This document shows, piece by piece, positions 46,386 to 56,261 of a DNA stretch of 64,000 nt (its first letter is position 1; every line of letters begins with the position of its first letter). Source of the DNA: Maribacter sp. 1_MG-2023 (GTDB lineage Bacteria; Bacteroidota; Bacteroidia; Flavobacteriales; Flavobacteriaceae); assembly GCF_030547005.1 (NCBI RefSeq), contig NZ_JAUOPN010000009.1, positions 123,859 to 187,858 of the forward strand, written 5' to 3'. The notes beneath the pieces are model-generated. The model was not told the origin of the DNA. It ran no database searches and saw only the letters and a list, made by a program, of their open reading frames with translations. The translations under genes were made by a program, and so were the position numbers.

Positions 46386-46553
46386 ATGCCCGGACAAAAA
46401 AGAACATATCAGCCGTCAAAAAGAAAGAGAAAGAACAAACATGGTTTTCGTGAGCGTATGGCTTCCGTAAACGGTAGAAAGGTTCTTGCAAGAAGAAGAG
46501 CTAAAGGAAGAAAGAAATTGACTGTTTCCTCTGAAACAAGACATAAGAAATAA
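46386..46553 (+). CDS. rpmH: 50S ribosomal protein L34
   Basis: This short gene encodes 55 basic residues starting [20 protein letters not shown], with the L34 hallmarks [24 protein letters not shown]. The C terminus ([11 protein letters not shown]) is longer than in E. coli, as usual in Bacteroidota. It has its own promoter and terminator. Confidence 0.96.
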   Translation: MPGQKRTYQPSKRKRKNKHGFRERMASVNGRKVLARRRAKGRKKLTVSSETRHKK

Positions 46554-46579
46554 TGATTGCATAGATTTTAAAATATATA

Positions 46580-46613
46580 GGTGTTACTTTTTTGAAAGTA
46601 GCACCTTTTTTTT
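46580..46613 (+). terminator. rpmH Rho-independent terminator
   Basis: The stem GGTGTTACTTT/AAAGTAGCACC (one G-U pair) is followed by eight T residues, 27 bp after the rpmH stop. Confidence 0.92.
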
Positions 46614-46643
46614 GCCCAATTCCCAAAATACAAAGATTTCAAT

Positions 46644-49496
46644 ATGCCAAAAAGAAAAGATTTAAAGTCAATTTTATTAATAGGATCCGGTCCTATTGTT
46701 ATCGGTCAAGCATGTGAATTTGATTACGCAGGTAGTCAATCTTTACGTTCGTTACGTGAAGATGGTATTGAAACTATTTTGATAAATAGTAACCCTGCAA
46801 CTATAATGACAGATCCTTCAATGGCGGATCATGTTTATTTAAAACCATTAACTACAAAATCTATTGTAGAGATTTTAAAAGCTCACCCTCAGATAGATGC
46901 AGTTTTACCAACCATGGGAGGTCAAACAGCGTTGAATCTTTGTATAGAAGCTGATAAAAAAGGTATTTGGGAAGATTTTGGTGTAGAATTAATAGGTGTA
47001 GATATTGATGCCATTAATATTACCGAAGATAGAGAGCAGTTTAGAGAATTGATGTTGAAGATAGGTGTTGGTATGGCGCCACAGGCTACGGCAACTTCTT
47101 TCTTAAAAGGTAAAGAAATCGCTCAAGAGTTTGGTTTTCCGCTGGTAATACGTGCTTCGTATACACTTGGTGGGGCAGGAGCATCTATAGTTTATAAGCC
47201 AGAAGATTTCGACGAGCAATTAAGTTATGGTTTAGAGATTTCTCCAATTCATGAGGTAATGATTGATAAAGCCCTTATGGGGTGGAAAGAATATGAATTA
47301 GAGCTTCTGAGGGATAAAAACGATAACGTTGTTATTATATGTGCTATAGAGAATATGGATCCAATGGGAATTCATACAGGAGATTCTATAACTGTAGCGC
47401 CCGCAATGACACTTTCAGATAGAACATATCAGAAAATGCGTGATATGGCGATTCATATGATGCGTAGTATAGGTGATTTTGAAGGTGGATGTAATGTGCA
47501 GTTTGCTGTTAGTCCTGATGAGAAAGAAGATATTATAGCGATTGAAATAAACCCTAGAGTGTCAAGATCATCTGCATTAGCTTCAAAAGCAACTGGTTAC
47601 CCGATTGCAAAAGTGGCAACCAAATTAGCTATAGGGTACACGCTAGATGAATTAGATAATCAAATTACGAAATCTACATCGGCATTATTTGAGCCAACAC
47701 TAGATTATGTGATAGTAAAAATACCACGTTGGAACTTCGATAAATTTGAAGGTTCTGACCGTACTTTAGGTCTGCAGATGAAATCTGTAGGAGAAGTTAT
47801 GGGTATAGGTCGTTCTTTTCAGGAGGCATTGCATAAAGCAACCCAATCATTAGAAATTAAAAGAAATGGATTAGGTGCTGATGGTAAAGGGTATAAAAAT
47901 TACGATCAGATAATAAGTAAGTTGACCATACCTAGTTGGGATCGTGTGTTCGTAATTTACGATGCAATACAGATAGGTATTCCATTAAGCAGAATTCATG
48001 AAATCACAAAAATAGATATGTGGTTCTTGAAGCAATATGAGGAGCTGTATTTCTTGGAGAAAGAAATATCAAAGTATACCATTGCGACATTATCAAAAGA
48101 TTTATTACTGGAAGCGAAGCAGAAAGGATTTGCAGATAGGCAAATAGCGCACATGGTAGATTCTTATGAAAGCGAAGTTTATAACAAGCGTACCGAGCTT
48201 AATATAAATAGAGTATATAAGTTGGTTGATACTTGTGCTGCCGAGTTTAAGGCGATGACACCTTATTATTATTCCACTTTTGAAGCAGAAATAGAAAAAC
48301 CAGATGGAACACGCTATGTTGAAAATGATAGTATAGTTTCTGATAAGAAGAAAATAGTAGTTCTTGGATCAGGACCGAATAGAATAGGTCAAGGTATAGA
48401 ATTTGACTACTGCTGTGTTCATGGGGTTTTGGCTGCAGCTGAATGTGGATATGAAACTATTATGATCAACTGTAACCCTGAGACGGTTTCAACAGATTTT
48501 GATACGGCAGATAAATTGTATTTTGAACCAGTTTTTTGGGAACATATATATGACATTATTCGTCATGAAAAACCTGAGGGAGTAATTGTTCAATTAGGTG
48601 GTCAAACTGCTCTTAAACTTGCTGAAAAATTATCGAAATACGGTATAAAGATTATTGGAACAAGTTTTGATGCTTTAGATTTAGCAGAAGATAGAGGTAG
48701 GTTCTCAGAAATGCTATTAGAGAATGATATTCCTTTTCCAAAATACGGAATTGCAGAAACTGCAGATGAAGCTTCTGAGTTAGCAGATACTTTAGATTTT
48801 CCATTACTAGTTAGACCTTCATATGTTTTGGGTGGACAAGGAATGAAAATTGTAATCAATAAGGAAGAACTAGAAGAACATGTTGTTAATCTTCTTAGAA
48901 AAATACCAAATAACAAATTATTATTAGATCATTATTTAGATGGCGCTATTGAAGCGGAAGCTGATGCCATTTGTGATGGTCAAGATGTTTACATAATAGG
49001 AATAATGGAGCATATTGAACCTTGTGGAATTCATTCCGGAGATTCAAATTCAACTTTACCGCCATTTAATCTAGGTGAGTTGGTAATGCAGCAAATTAAA
49101 GATCACACAAAGAAAATTGCGTTAGCTTTAAATACAGTAGGTCTTATTAATATTCAATTCGCAATTAAAGACGAGGTAGTTTATATCATTGAAGCTAACC
49201 CTAGAGCATCTCGTACAGTGCCTTTTATAGCGAAAGCTTACAAGGAGCCTTATGTAAATTATGCTACTAAAGTCATGTTAGGCGAGAAGAAGGTAAAAGA
49301 TTTTAACTTCAATCCGCAATTAGAAGGCTTTGCAATTAAGCAACCGGTATTTTCTTTCAACAAATTCCCGAATGTAAATAAGAATTTGGGTCCTGAGATG
49401 AAGAGTACAGGTGAAAGTATTCTGTTCATTGATAGTCTTAAGGACGATGATTTTTACAACCTTTATGCAAGACGTAAAATGTACTTAAGTAAATAG
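46644..49496 (+). CDS. carB: Carbamoyl-phosphate synthase large subunit, short form
   Basis: The 950-residue subunit makes carbamoyl phosphate from bicarbonate, ammonia (from CarA) and two ATP, feeding pyrimidine and arginine synthesis. Two homologous ATP-grasp halves are evident: GSGPIVIGQACEFDYAGSQ near residue 12 and GSGPNRIGQGIEFDYCC near 576, each with matching GGQTAL loops. The chain ends soon after MKSTGES, where E. coli CarB continues with about 120 residues of MGS-like allosteric domain. Loss of that domain removes the UMP/ornithine site. carA is not in the window. Confidence 0.95.
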   Translation: MPKRKDLKSILLIGSGPIVIGQACEFDYAGSQSLRSLREDGIETILINSNPATIMTDPSMADHVYLKPLTTKSIVEILKAHPQIDAVLPTMGGQTALNLCIEADKKGIWEDFGVELIGVDIDAINITEDREQFRELMLKIGVGMAPQATATSFLKGKEIAQEFGFPLVIRASYTLGGAGASIVYKPEDFDEQLSYGLEISPIHEVMIDKALMGWKEYELELLRDKNDNVVIICAIENMDPMGIHTGDSITVAPAMTLSDRTYQKMRDMAIHMMRSIGDFEGGCNVQFAVSPDEKEDIIAIEINPRVSRSSALASKATGYPIAKVATKLAIGYTLDELDNQITKSTSALFEPTLDYVIVKIPRWNFDKFEGSDRTLGLQMKSVGEVMGIGRSFQEALHKATQSLEIKRNGLGADGKGYKNYDQIISKLTIPSWDRVFVIYDAIQIGIPLSRIHEITKIDMWFLKQYEELYFLEKEISKYTIATLSKDLLLEAKQKGFADRQIAHMVDSYESEVYNKRTELNINRVYKLVDTCAAEFKAMTPYYYSTFEAEIEKPDGTRYVENDSIVSDKKKIVVLGSGPNRIGQGIEFDYCCVHGVLAAAECGYETIMINCNPETVSTDFDTADKLYFEPVFWEHIYDIIRHEKPEGVIVQLGGQTALKLAEKLSKYGIKIIGTSFDALDLAEDRGRFSEMLLENDIPFPKYGIAETADEASELADTLDFPLLVRPSYVLGGQGMKIVINKEELEEHVVNLLRKIPNNKLLLDHYLDGAIEAEADAICDGQDVYIIGIMEHIEPCGIHSGDSNSTLPPFNLGELVMQQIKDHTKKIALALNTVGLINIQFAIKDEVVYIIEANPRASRTVPFIAKAYKEPYVNYATKVMLGEKKVKDFNFNPQLEGFAIKQPVFSFNKFPNVNKNLGPEMKSTGESILFIDSLKDDDFYNLYARRKMYLSK

Positions 49497-49522
49497 TCTT
49501 TTTATTAGACTTATAAAATAGT

Positions 49523-49559
49523 AGAAGGGGAACTTTGATTTTTTTAAAGCTTCCCTTCT
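49523..49559. terminator. Hairpin between carB and convergent acyl-CoA ligase
   Basis: The arms AGAAGGGGAACTTT (49523) and AAAGCTTCCCTTCT (49546-49559) pair with small bulges around a T-rich loop. The right arm lies inside the last codons of the ligase gene, so on the minus strand the structure overlaps its stop codon. Confidence 0.5.
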
Positions 49560-51169
49560 GCATATAATCTTCTAATCTCTTTCTTGTCAAATTTGCCAAC
49601 ACTTGTTTTTGGCACTTCATCTATTACGACGTAATTATCAGGTATTTGATAACTAGCAAATTCTTTTGATAAAAATTCTTTCAATTCTTCGGTTGATACA
49701 TGTTTATTTTTATCTGCTAAAACTAATGTTGCCAAAGGTCTTTCAGACCATTTTTCATCAGGTATTGCAATTACCGCAGCTTCCTTAATATTCGCATGCG
49801 ACATCAACGCTAATTCGAGTGCAACGCTAGATATCCATTCACCACCACTTTTTATCAAGTCTTTTGTTCGATCGGTAATTTCCATATACCCATTTGCATC
49901 TATTGTACTTACATCACCTGTTCTAAACCAACCATCTTTTGTAAAGCTATCGCGGCTATTAGTCTTAAAATAAGACTTAATGACCCAGGCTCCTTTAACC
50001 TGTAATTCTCCCATTGTTTTTCCGTCGCGTGGGGCTACTTTTCCGTTATCGCCAATGATTCGCATTTCTATTCCTGGAAATTCAATTCCTTGTTTTGCAC
50101 GTACTTTAATTTGTTCTTTATAGCTAAGGCTTTCATGTTTTCGTTGAAGTCTACTAGCTGTACCAAGTGGAGAAGTTTCTGTCATACCCCATGCTTGAAC
50201 TCCTTTAATACCGAAATCCTTTTCAAAATTTTCTATAAGACTACCAGATAATGCAGAGCCACCAACTAAATACTCTTCTAAGGCTAGCTTTGTTTTCGGC
50301 GGATTCTTTTTCATTTCTTCATACACGCCTCTCCATATAGACGGTACTCCGTTAGCTTTGTTGATATTTTCACTTTCAAGAATTCTAATAATGGCATCTG
50401 GGCGCAAGTGTAATGAGGGCATAACCATATCTGAGCCTGTTAACAGGCACATATAAGGAAAACCCCATGCCATAACATGAAATTGAGGAACGACAAGTAA
50501 AATTATATCGTTATTGCTATAGTTACCTGCATTTGGTGATAAAATCGTCATAGCGTGTAAGTACGTTGATCTATGGCTATATAAAACTCCTTTTGGCATA
50601 CCTGTAGTGCCACTTGTATAGCACATGCCGCTTGCATCATTTTCATTTATGGTCGGCCATTCAATAGCATCTAATTGTTCTCCTATTAAATCTTCGTAAT
50701 GTATAGTATTAGGTAGGGTAGTTGTATAGCCTTTTGGAGCATTGATGATTATATATTTTTCTACAGTCTCTAGTTTAGGGGCTATTTTTTCTAAAAGAGG
50801 AACTAATGTGGCGTCAACAAAGATTACTTTGTCTTCGGAATGATTGATAATAAACTCTGTTTGCTGAGATGATAATCTTATATTGATGGTATGGCAAACA
50901 GCCCCTATACCGGGTATTCCGTAATATAGTTCTACATGTTGATAATGATTCCAAGCAAATGTGCCAACCATATCACCTTTAGTTATTCCTAATTTATTTT
51001 TTAGTGCATTAGCAAGCTGACAACAACGCTTATATAATTTTCCGTAGGTGTATTCGTGCCTGCTTCCGTCGGGTAGGTATGAAATTAATTTTTTATCAGG
51101 AAAAGCGTTATTCGCATATTTTAAGATAGTGTTTGTAGTAAGTGGGTAATCCATTATTAATCCGTTCAT
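49544..51169 (-). CDS. Acyl-CoA ligase (AMP-forming, medium/long-chain type)
   Basis: The 541-residue ANL enzyme shows YTSGTTGMPKGVLYSH near residue 185, the WGMTETSP motif near 332 and TGDVSTIDANGYMEITDRTK near 420, with the catalytic Lys near the C terminus (TSVGKFDKKEIR). It resembles AlkK/FadK-like ligases that activate medium or long fatty acids. An alternative ATG five codons downstream (MDYPL) is possible. It is unlinked to the fad operon, so it may serve a different chain length. Confidence 0.88.
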   Translation of the reverse strand: MNGLIMDYPLTTNTILKYANNAFPDKKLISYLPDGSRHEYTYGKLYKRCCQLANALKNKLGITKGDMVGTFAWNHYQHVELYYGIPGIGAVCHTINIRLSSQQTEFIINHSEDKVIFVDATLVPLLEKIAPKLETVEKYIIINAPKGYTTTLPNTIHYEDLIGEQLDAIEWPTINENDASGMCYTSGTTGMPKGVLYSHRSTYLHAMTILSPNAGNYSNNDIILLVVPQFHVMAWGFPYMCLLTGSDMVMPSLHLRPDAIIRILESENINKANGVPSIWRGVYEEMKKNPPKTKLALEEYLVGGSALSGSLIENFEKDFGIKGVQAWGMTETSPLGTASRLQRKHESLSYKEQIKVRAKQGIEFPGIEMRIIGDNGKVAPRDGKTMGELQVKGAWVIKSYFKTNSRDSFTKDGWFRTGDVSTIDANGYMEITDRTKDLIKSGGEWISSVALELALMSHANIKEAAVIAIPDEKWSERPLATLVLADKNKHVSTEELKEFLSKEFASYQIPDNYVVIDEVPKTSVGKFDKKEIRRLYAEGKL

Positions 51170-51438
51170 AAAAACATCCTTTAAGTATAAATAATTGATT
51201 TACCCTTAAATTTAATCAATTTATAATGAGATATCATCACAATTTTAACATTTGCTGATGTAAATAAACGTAGATGTCTCATAACCTGTATAATCCTCTT
51301 TTAAGGTTAAAAAATTATTTTATCAGGTAATTTAATAAGTATGATCTTTGAATACTGTATGTAGATTTTTAATAAATTAAATCACAGAATGGAAGATGAG
51401 CTTTTAGATGCTGTTACGCCGTTACCTAAATAAAAATA

Positions 51439-51777
51439 TTAATTAAACCAAACAGCATACTTTTTTCGTCGAAGCTCAAGAGCTAATTGTTCTTCCATTT
51501 TTAAAGCTTCGGTTCTTGACTTTATTTTATCAATATGATTAAAAAGACTGCCGCGCAGATACAAGCCGTATTTCTGTACAATTTTTGAAGATATATTATG
51601 TCCTTTTTTACTCAAGGTTCCGTTTTTATGCTGATCAAAGCGCTCTTTAGGAGTTTTACTCGTCATACCAACATAAAGACATTCTAAAACACCATTGAAT
51701 TGCGGATTAGCTTCTCTAAACTTTCTGTTCTCAGTGAACACTTTTTTAGATAATTCGATAACGTAAATAGAGTACAT
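51439..51777 (-). CDS. GIY-YIG-like nuclease domain protein
   Basis: The 112-residue protein begins SIYVIEL and continues CLYVGMTSKTPKERFDQHKNG, matching the GIY-YIG fold: the two strands, the catalytic Arg in ERFDQH, and a conserved Glu in ALKMEEQLALEL. Stand-alone members may act in DNA repair or be degenerate; there is no adjacent mobile element. The call is moderately secure; the role is unknown. Confidence 0.65.
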   Translation of the reverse strand: MYSIYVIELSKKVFTENRKFREANPQFNGVLECLYVGMTSKTPKERFDQHKNGTLSKKGHNISSKIVQKYGLYLRGSLFNHIDKIKSRTEALKMEEQLALELRRKKYAVWFN

Positions 51778-51835
51778 AAAAAGTATGAATTATAGACTAT
51801 AATTGGCTTGTGGTAATTTCAGGAAAATCAAACAA

Positions 51836-52372
51836 TTACTCAAATATCTCAATACCCTCTGTAGTAAAAGAAAACGCTTGTGCCCCTAATCCGCCAACCA
51901 TCACTGCTTGAAATAACGGATTAAGTTGTTTTTTAGAGTACCAATCAATTAAGAAATTAGCGCCACTACCACCAGAAGTATCTTGTTGTTCAATGACATA
52001 ATCAATAGACTCCATTGGAGTAAGGTAAATAGGGGAGTCTATATAACTTCTAACTAAATCGCCTTCTGTATTGTAGTAATCAATCTTACTTACAAATAGA
52101 CTATCCTTTAAGCTTGTATTTCTTATACTTAAGGTAGCGGTAAGCAATGTTCTAGTATCTCTGGTCTGGTTATAAATATCAGAATATATGGGTACGTAAA
52201 CTTGTCTAACGAGAGAATCTATTAAAATAGCATTTGCCTTTCTGTCAAGAGTATGGTTGTCTAGAATCTCAACCGGAACTTCTTCTTTCGAAATCTCTTT
52301 ACACGACATAATTGTCGTAGCCATAATCAGTGAAAGGCAAATACTATTTAAAACAGTCTTATTTTTTTTCAA
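51836..52372 (-). CDS. DUF3124 lipoprotein
   Basis: The C-terminal part has DUF3124 features: VPIYSDIYNQTRDTRTLLTA, LSIRNTSLKDSLFVSKIDYY, and the tail DTSGGSGANFLIDW. A lipoprotein signal with lipobox IMSC is seen. I prefer a TTG start at 52372, which gives Lys-rich KKNKT before the hydrophobic core and lies 11 bp after the gnd stop. An ATG at 52417 would overlap gnd by 35 bp and add 15 residues that break the signal peptide. Function is unknown. Confidence 0.7.
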   Translation of the reverse strand: MKKNKTVLNSICLSLIMATTIMSCKEISKEEVPVEILDNHTLDRKANAILIDSLVRQVYVPIYSDIYNQTRDTRTLLTATLSIRNTSLKDSLFVSKIDYYNTEGDLVRSYIDSPIYLTPMESIDYVIEQQDTSGGSGANFLIDWYSKKQLNPLFQAVMVGGLGAQAFSFTTEGIEIFE

Positions 52373-52382
52373 ATGTTGATTT

Positions 52383-53783
52383 TTAGTCTTCCCATTCTGT
52401 ATGAAAAATACCTTCACGGTCTAAACGCTCGTAAGTGTGAGAACCAAAGTAATCACGTTGCGCTTGAATTAAGTTCAAAGGTAATTTACTAGAAGTGTAG
52501 GCATCAAAATATGTAAGTGAATTTGATAGACCAGGTAGCGGAATTCCGTTTTGAGCACCAAAAGCAACTAATTCTCTAGCAGCACCAACAGTTTCTTTTA
52601 CTTTACTTACAAAATTCGAAGAGAGTAAAAGGTTAGGCAAGTTAGGTTCAGCTATAAAAGCTTCAGTAATATCAGCTAACAAACCGGCACGTATAATACA
52701 ACCAGCTCTCCATATTTTAGCGATTTCAGAAATATCTAAATCGTAACCGTATTCTCTAGAAGCATCTGCTAATTGGTGTAACCCTTGCGAGTAAGTGATA
52801 ATAAATGAAAAGTATAAAGCCTTTTCTGTAAGCGCTTCTAGCTTCTCTTTATCCATGTGTGCTACAGATGGTCTGTCATATAAAGCGTCGGCTTTAATTC
52901 TTTCATCTTTTAAAGCAGAAAGTTCACGCATGCTAACGGCAACATCAATTGAAGGTACAGGTATGCCCAAATCCATTGCGTTTTGGCTTGTCCATTTACC
53001 GGTTCCTTTTTGTTTTGCTTTATCTAAAATTTGATCAACTAAGCGTCCTTTAACTAAATCATCTTCTTGCTCGAATATTTCAGAAGTGATTTGAACTAAG
53101 AACGATTGTAATCTACCCGCATTCCATTTTGCGAAAGTGCTGTGCAATTCGTCATTATTGTAGTCGCCACCTTTTTTAAGAACATCATAAATTTCAGAAG
53201 TAAGCTGCATCAATCCGTATTCAATACCATTGTGCACCATTTTAACATAGTTACCTGCAGATTTAGGTCCTAAATAAGCTACACAAGGTTCGCCGTTATA
53301 TTTGGCAGATACTGCTTCAAAAATTGGTTTAATATGTTCGTAAGCAGATTTTGAACCACCAGGCATAATACTTGGACCTTTACGAGCACCTTTTGCACCA
53401 CCCGAAACTCCTGCACCAAAAAAGTTAATACCTTTCTCTTGTAAAAATGCTTCTCTTCTGTCCGTATCTGTAAAGAAAGAGTTTCCTCCATCAATAATAA
53501 TGTCACCTTTGTCAATATGTGGCAAAAGAGATTCTATAACACCGTCAACAATTTTACCGGCAGGTACCAATAACATTATTTTACGTGGTTGCTTTAAGTT
53601 TTTAACGAAGGTTTTTATATTACTTGATGCACTTACTTTGTCTTCATCTCCACCTAAAGTCTTAAGAGCTTCTACCTTTTCATCATCTAAATCATATCCG
53701 AAGGCAGAAAATCCGTTGTCGGCTACATTGAGAATAAAATTTTGTCCCATTACTCCAAGACCTACTAAACCAAAATCGTACAT
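52383..53783 (-). CDS. gnd: 6-phosphogluconate dehydrogenase, decarboxylating
   Basis: The 466-residue enzyme oxidises 6-phosphogluconate to ribulose-5-phosphate and CO2 with NADP. It has the Rossmann loop GLGVMG at 8-13, substrate-binding GVSGGAKGARKGPSIMPGG near 128-146 and KMVHNGIEYG near 183. It is divergent from zwf and pgl across 184 bp; together they make up the oxidative pentose phosphate pathway. Confidence 0.95.
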   Translation of the reverse strand: MYDFGLVGLGVMGQNFILNVADNGFSAFGYDLDDEKVEALKTLGGDEDKVSASSNIKTFVKNLKQPRKIMLLVPAGKIVDGVIESLLPHIDKGDIIIDGGNSFFTDTDRREAFLQEKGINFFGAGVSGGAKGARKGPSIMPGGSKSAYEHIKPIFEAVSAKYNGEPCVAYLGPKSAGNYVKMVHNGIEYGLMQLTSEIYDVLKKGGDYNNDELHSTFAKWNAGRLQSFLVQITSEIFEQEDDLVKGRLVDQILDKAKQKGTGKWTSQNAMDLGIPVPSIDVAVSMRELSALKDERIKADALYDRPSVAHMDKEKLEALTEKALYFSFIITYSQGLHQLADASREYGYDLDISEIAKIWRAGCIIRAGLLADITEAFIAEPNLPNLLLSSNFVSKVKETVGAARELVAFGAQNGIPLPGLSNSLTYFDAYTSSKLPLNLIQAQRDYFGSHTYERLDREGIFHTEWED

Positions 53784-53967
53784 AAATTGAATGTTTTATA
53801 ATTAGAATACAGCAAAATGTTACAATTCCTAATTATCTATTGTTAGTAACATAATGAAAATCAAAAATAATTTAAAATATTGACTTTAAATCCAAATTGT
53901 ATCTTAATAACGCCCTATAATGGCTTACTTTTTAAGATATTTGAAGAATAAAGAATATCAACCTATA

Positions 53968-55500
53968 ATGAAGAAGACAGAAAATCAAATGCTCGTAATC
54001 TTTGGAGCATCTGGAGATTTAACGGCAAGAAAACTTATACCAGCTATTTTCAATTTATATAAGGGCAATGATCTTCCAGATAATTTTGTGGTTCTTGGTG
54101 TGAGTAGAAGTGATTTGGGTGATTTACAGTTTAGAAGTAAAGTTGTTCTACAAAGTCCTTATTTAGAAAAAGAAAGAGAGGAGTTTGATGAGGATTATAT
54201 TCAGAAATTTGCTGATAAACTATTTTATGAAGATTTAGGCTCAGATTATGATACATCATACGAACGTTTAGAAAAACGTATTTCAGATTTAAATCAGAAA
54301 TATGGTACAGATGGTAATCATATGTTTTACCTATCTACACCACCAAGTTTGTATGAGCCAATTGCAAAGAATTTATCTGAGCAAGGTTTAAATAATGAAT
54401 CTACGGGCTGGAGAAGAATTATAGTTGAAAAACCATTCGGTTATAGTTTAGAATCTGCCAAAGAATTGAACGATGGTTTACATACCTATTTTAAAGAAGG
54501 GCAGATATTTAGAATTGATCATTATTTAGGAAAAGAAACAGTACAAAACTTATTGGTAACACGTTTTGCCAATAGTATTTTTGAACCACTTTGGAACAGA
54601 AATTATATTCACCACGTAGAAATTACAAATGCCGAGAGCGTGGGTGTTGAAAAAAGAGGTGGATATTATGATAAATCTGGCGCATTAAGAGATATGTTTC
54701 AGAGTCATTTATTACAGATAGTTGCTCTTATTGTTATGGAGCCGCCATTGAGTGCCGATGCAGAAGAAATTCGTAATGAGAAGCTGAAAGCGTTAAAGTC
54801 ACTTAGGATTATGAATGACGAGAAGACACTTTTTGAAAATACAATTAGAGCTCAATATGTGTCTTCTAAGATTGATGGACAAGAAGTTAATGGTTATCGA
54901 GAAGAGGAGGGAGTTGATAAAAACTCAACTACTGAAACCTTTGCAGCGGTTAAATTCTTTGTAGATAACTGGCGTTGGGCAGATGTTCCTTTTTATGTGA
55001 GAACGGCAAAACGTATGCCTACAAAAGTTACTGAGGTAGTTATACATTTCAAAACTCCGCACCATCAAATTTTTAAGGAATCTGGTATTAGTAACAAGGA
55101 TAACAAATTGGTTATTCGTATTCAACCAGATGAAGGTATTTTGATAAAATTTGGAGTAAAAGTTCCAGGGCAAGGTTTTGAAGTAGAACGCGCAAATATG
55201 GATTTTTACTATTCTAGTTTAACAGAAACACATGTGATGGAAGCTTATGAGCGTCTATTGTTAGATGCAATGCAAGGTGATGCTACTTTATATGCAAGAG
55301 CAGATGAAGTGGAGGCTGCTTGGGCATTTGTAGATCCTATTTTAGACTATTGGAAAAATGGTAAGGATGTAAAAATGTACGGCTATGCAGCCGGAGTTTG
55401 GGGTCCTGAAAATGCCAATGAACTTATTGAAGGAGTAGGGGAATGGCGCAACCCTAGCGAGAATTTAGCAGACGAATCTGGTTACTGTGTAATTTGCTAG
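53968..55500 (+). CDS. zwf: Glucose-6-phosphate 1-dehydrogenase
   Basis: I start at the ATG at 53968 (510 residues); an in-frame ATG at 53920 would add a poorly conserved 16-residue extension. The nucleotide-binding GASGDLT lies at 13-19, and the active-site RIDHYLGKETVQN at about 178-190. It oxidises glucose-6-phosphate to 6-phosphogluconolactone, giving NADPH. It leads the zwf-pgl pair (35 bp gap). A possible promoter TTG-N17-TATCTTAA lies at 53880-53907. Confidence 0.94.
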   Translation: MKKTENQMLVIFGASGDLTARKLIPAIFNLYKGNDLPDNFVVLGVSRSDLGDLQFRSKVVLQSPYLEKEREEFDEDYIQKFADKLFYEDLGSDYDTSYERLEKRISDLNQKYGTDGNHMFYLSTPPSLYEPIAKNLSEQGLNNESTGWRRIIVEKPFGYSLESAKELNDGLHTYFKEGQIFRIDHYLGKETVQNLLVTRFANSIFEPLWNRNYIHHVEITNAESVGVEKRGGYYDKSGALRDMFQSHLLQIVALIVMEPPLSADAEEIRNEKLKALKSLRIMNDEKTLFENTIRAQYVSSKIDGQEVNGYREEEGVDKNSTTETFAAVKFFVDNWRWADVPFYVRTAKRMPTKVTEVVIHFKTPHHQIFKESGISNKDNKLVIRIQPDEGILIKFGVKVPGQGFEVERANMDFYYSSLTETHVMEAYERLLLDAMQGDATLYARADEVEAAWAFVDPILDYWKNGKDVKMYGYAAGVWGPENANELIEGVGEWRNPSENLADESGYCVIC

Positions 55501-55535
55501 TAAGGGTAGAAGATTAATTTAAGTATTGAGAGAAG

Positions 55536-56261
55536 ATGGAATTAAAAGTTTATCAAAATAAAACAAAGGTTGCAGAAGAGTTTTCTAAATATCTGATTGA
55601 AAAGTCAGGTACTCAGAAAGCTTTTCATATTGCATTATCAGGTGGTAGTACGCCAAAGATTGTATTTGATGTTTTGGCAGAGGAGTTTGCTAATAAAGTA
55701 GACTGGAGTACTATTCACTTATATTGGGGCGATGAAAGATGTGTAGCGCCAGATGATTCTGAGAGCAATTATAAAATGACTGTAGAGCATTTAATATCTA
55801 AAGTTGATATACCTGAGCAAAACATTCATAGAATAAAAGGTGAAAATGATCCTAAGGCAGAAGCTAAGCGTTATGGTGATTTATTGGATAAAGAATTACC
55901 AAAAGAATTAGGCTTGCCTCAATTTGATTTAGTTATTCTTGGTATGGGTGATGACGGTCATACGGCATCTATTTTTCCACATGAGATTAACCTTTGGGTT
56001 TCTCCCGATAACTGTGAAGTAGCTATTCATCCAGAATCTGGTCAAAGAAGAGTTTCTTTGACAGGTAGAATAATTAATAATGCAAAAACTGTTGCTTTTT
56101 TGGTAACAGGCGAAAGCAAGGCAGAAAAGGTCAAGATTATTATTGATAGAGCAGAGGGGTATTTAGAATACCCTGCAAGCCATGTAGCACCTAAAACAAA
56201 AGACTTGGTCTGGTTTTTAGATGCTGCTGCAGCAAAGCTTCTTACTTCATCTCAATCTTAA
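55536..56261 (+). CDS. pgl: 6-phosphogluconolactonase
   Basis: The 241-residue DevB-type lactonase has ALSGGSTPKIVFD near residue 33 and the GMGDDGHTASIFP signature near 140. It hydrolyses 6-phosphogluconolactone to 6-phosphogluconate, the step between zwf and gnd. Its last 20 bp overlap the 3' end of the convergent thioesterase gene. Confidence 0.94.
   Translation: MELKVYQNKTKVAEEFSKYLIEKSGTQKAFHIALSGGSTPKIVFDVLAEEFANKVDWSTIHLYWGDERCVAPDDSESNYKMTVEHLISKVDIPEQNIHRIKGENDPKAEAKRYGDLLDKELPKELGLPQFDLVILGMGDDGHTASIFPHEINLWVSPDNCEVAIHPESGQRRVSLTGRIINNAKTVAFLVTGESKAEKVKIIIDRAEGYLEYPASHVAPKTKDLVWFLDAAAAKLLTSSQS

Noticed and set aside
51390..51434. Fourteen-codon frame MEDELLDAVTPLPK
   Set aside because: No promoter or conserved context; frames of this length are expected by chance.
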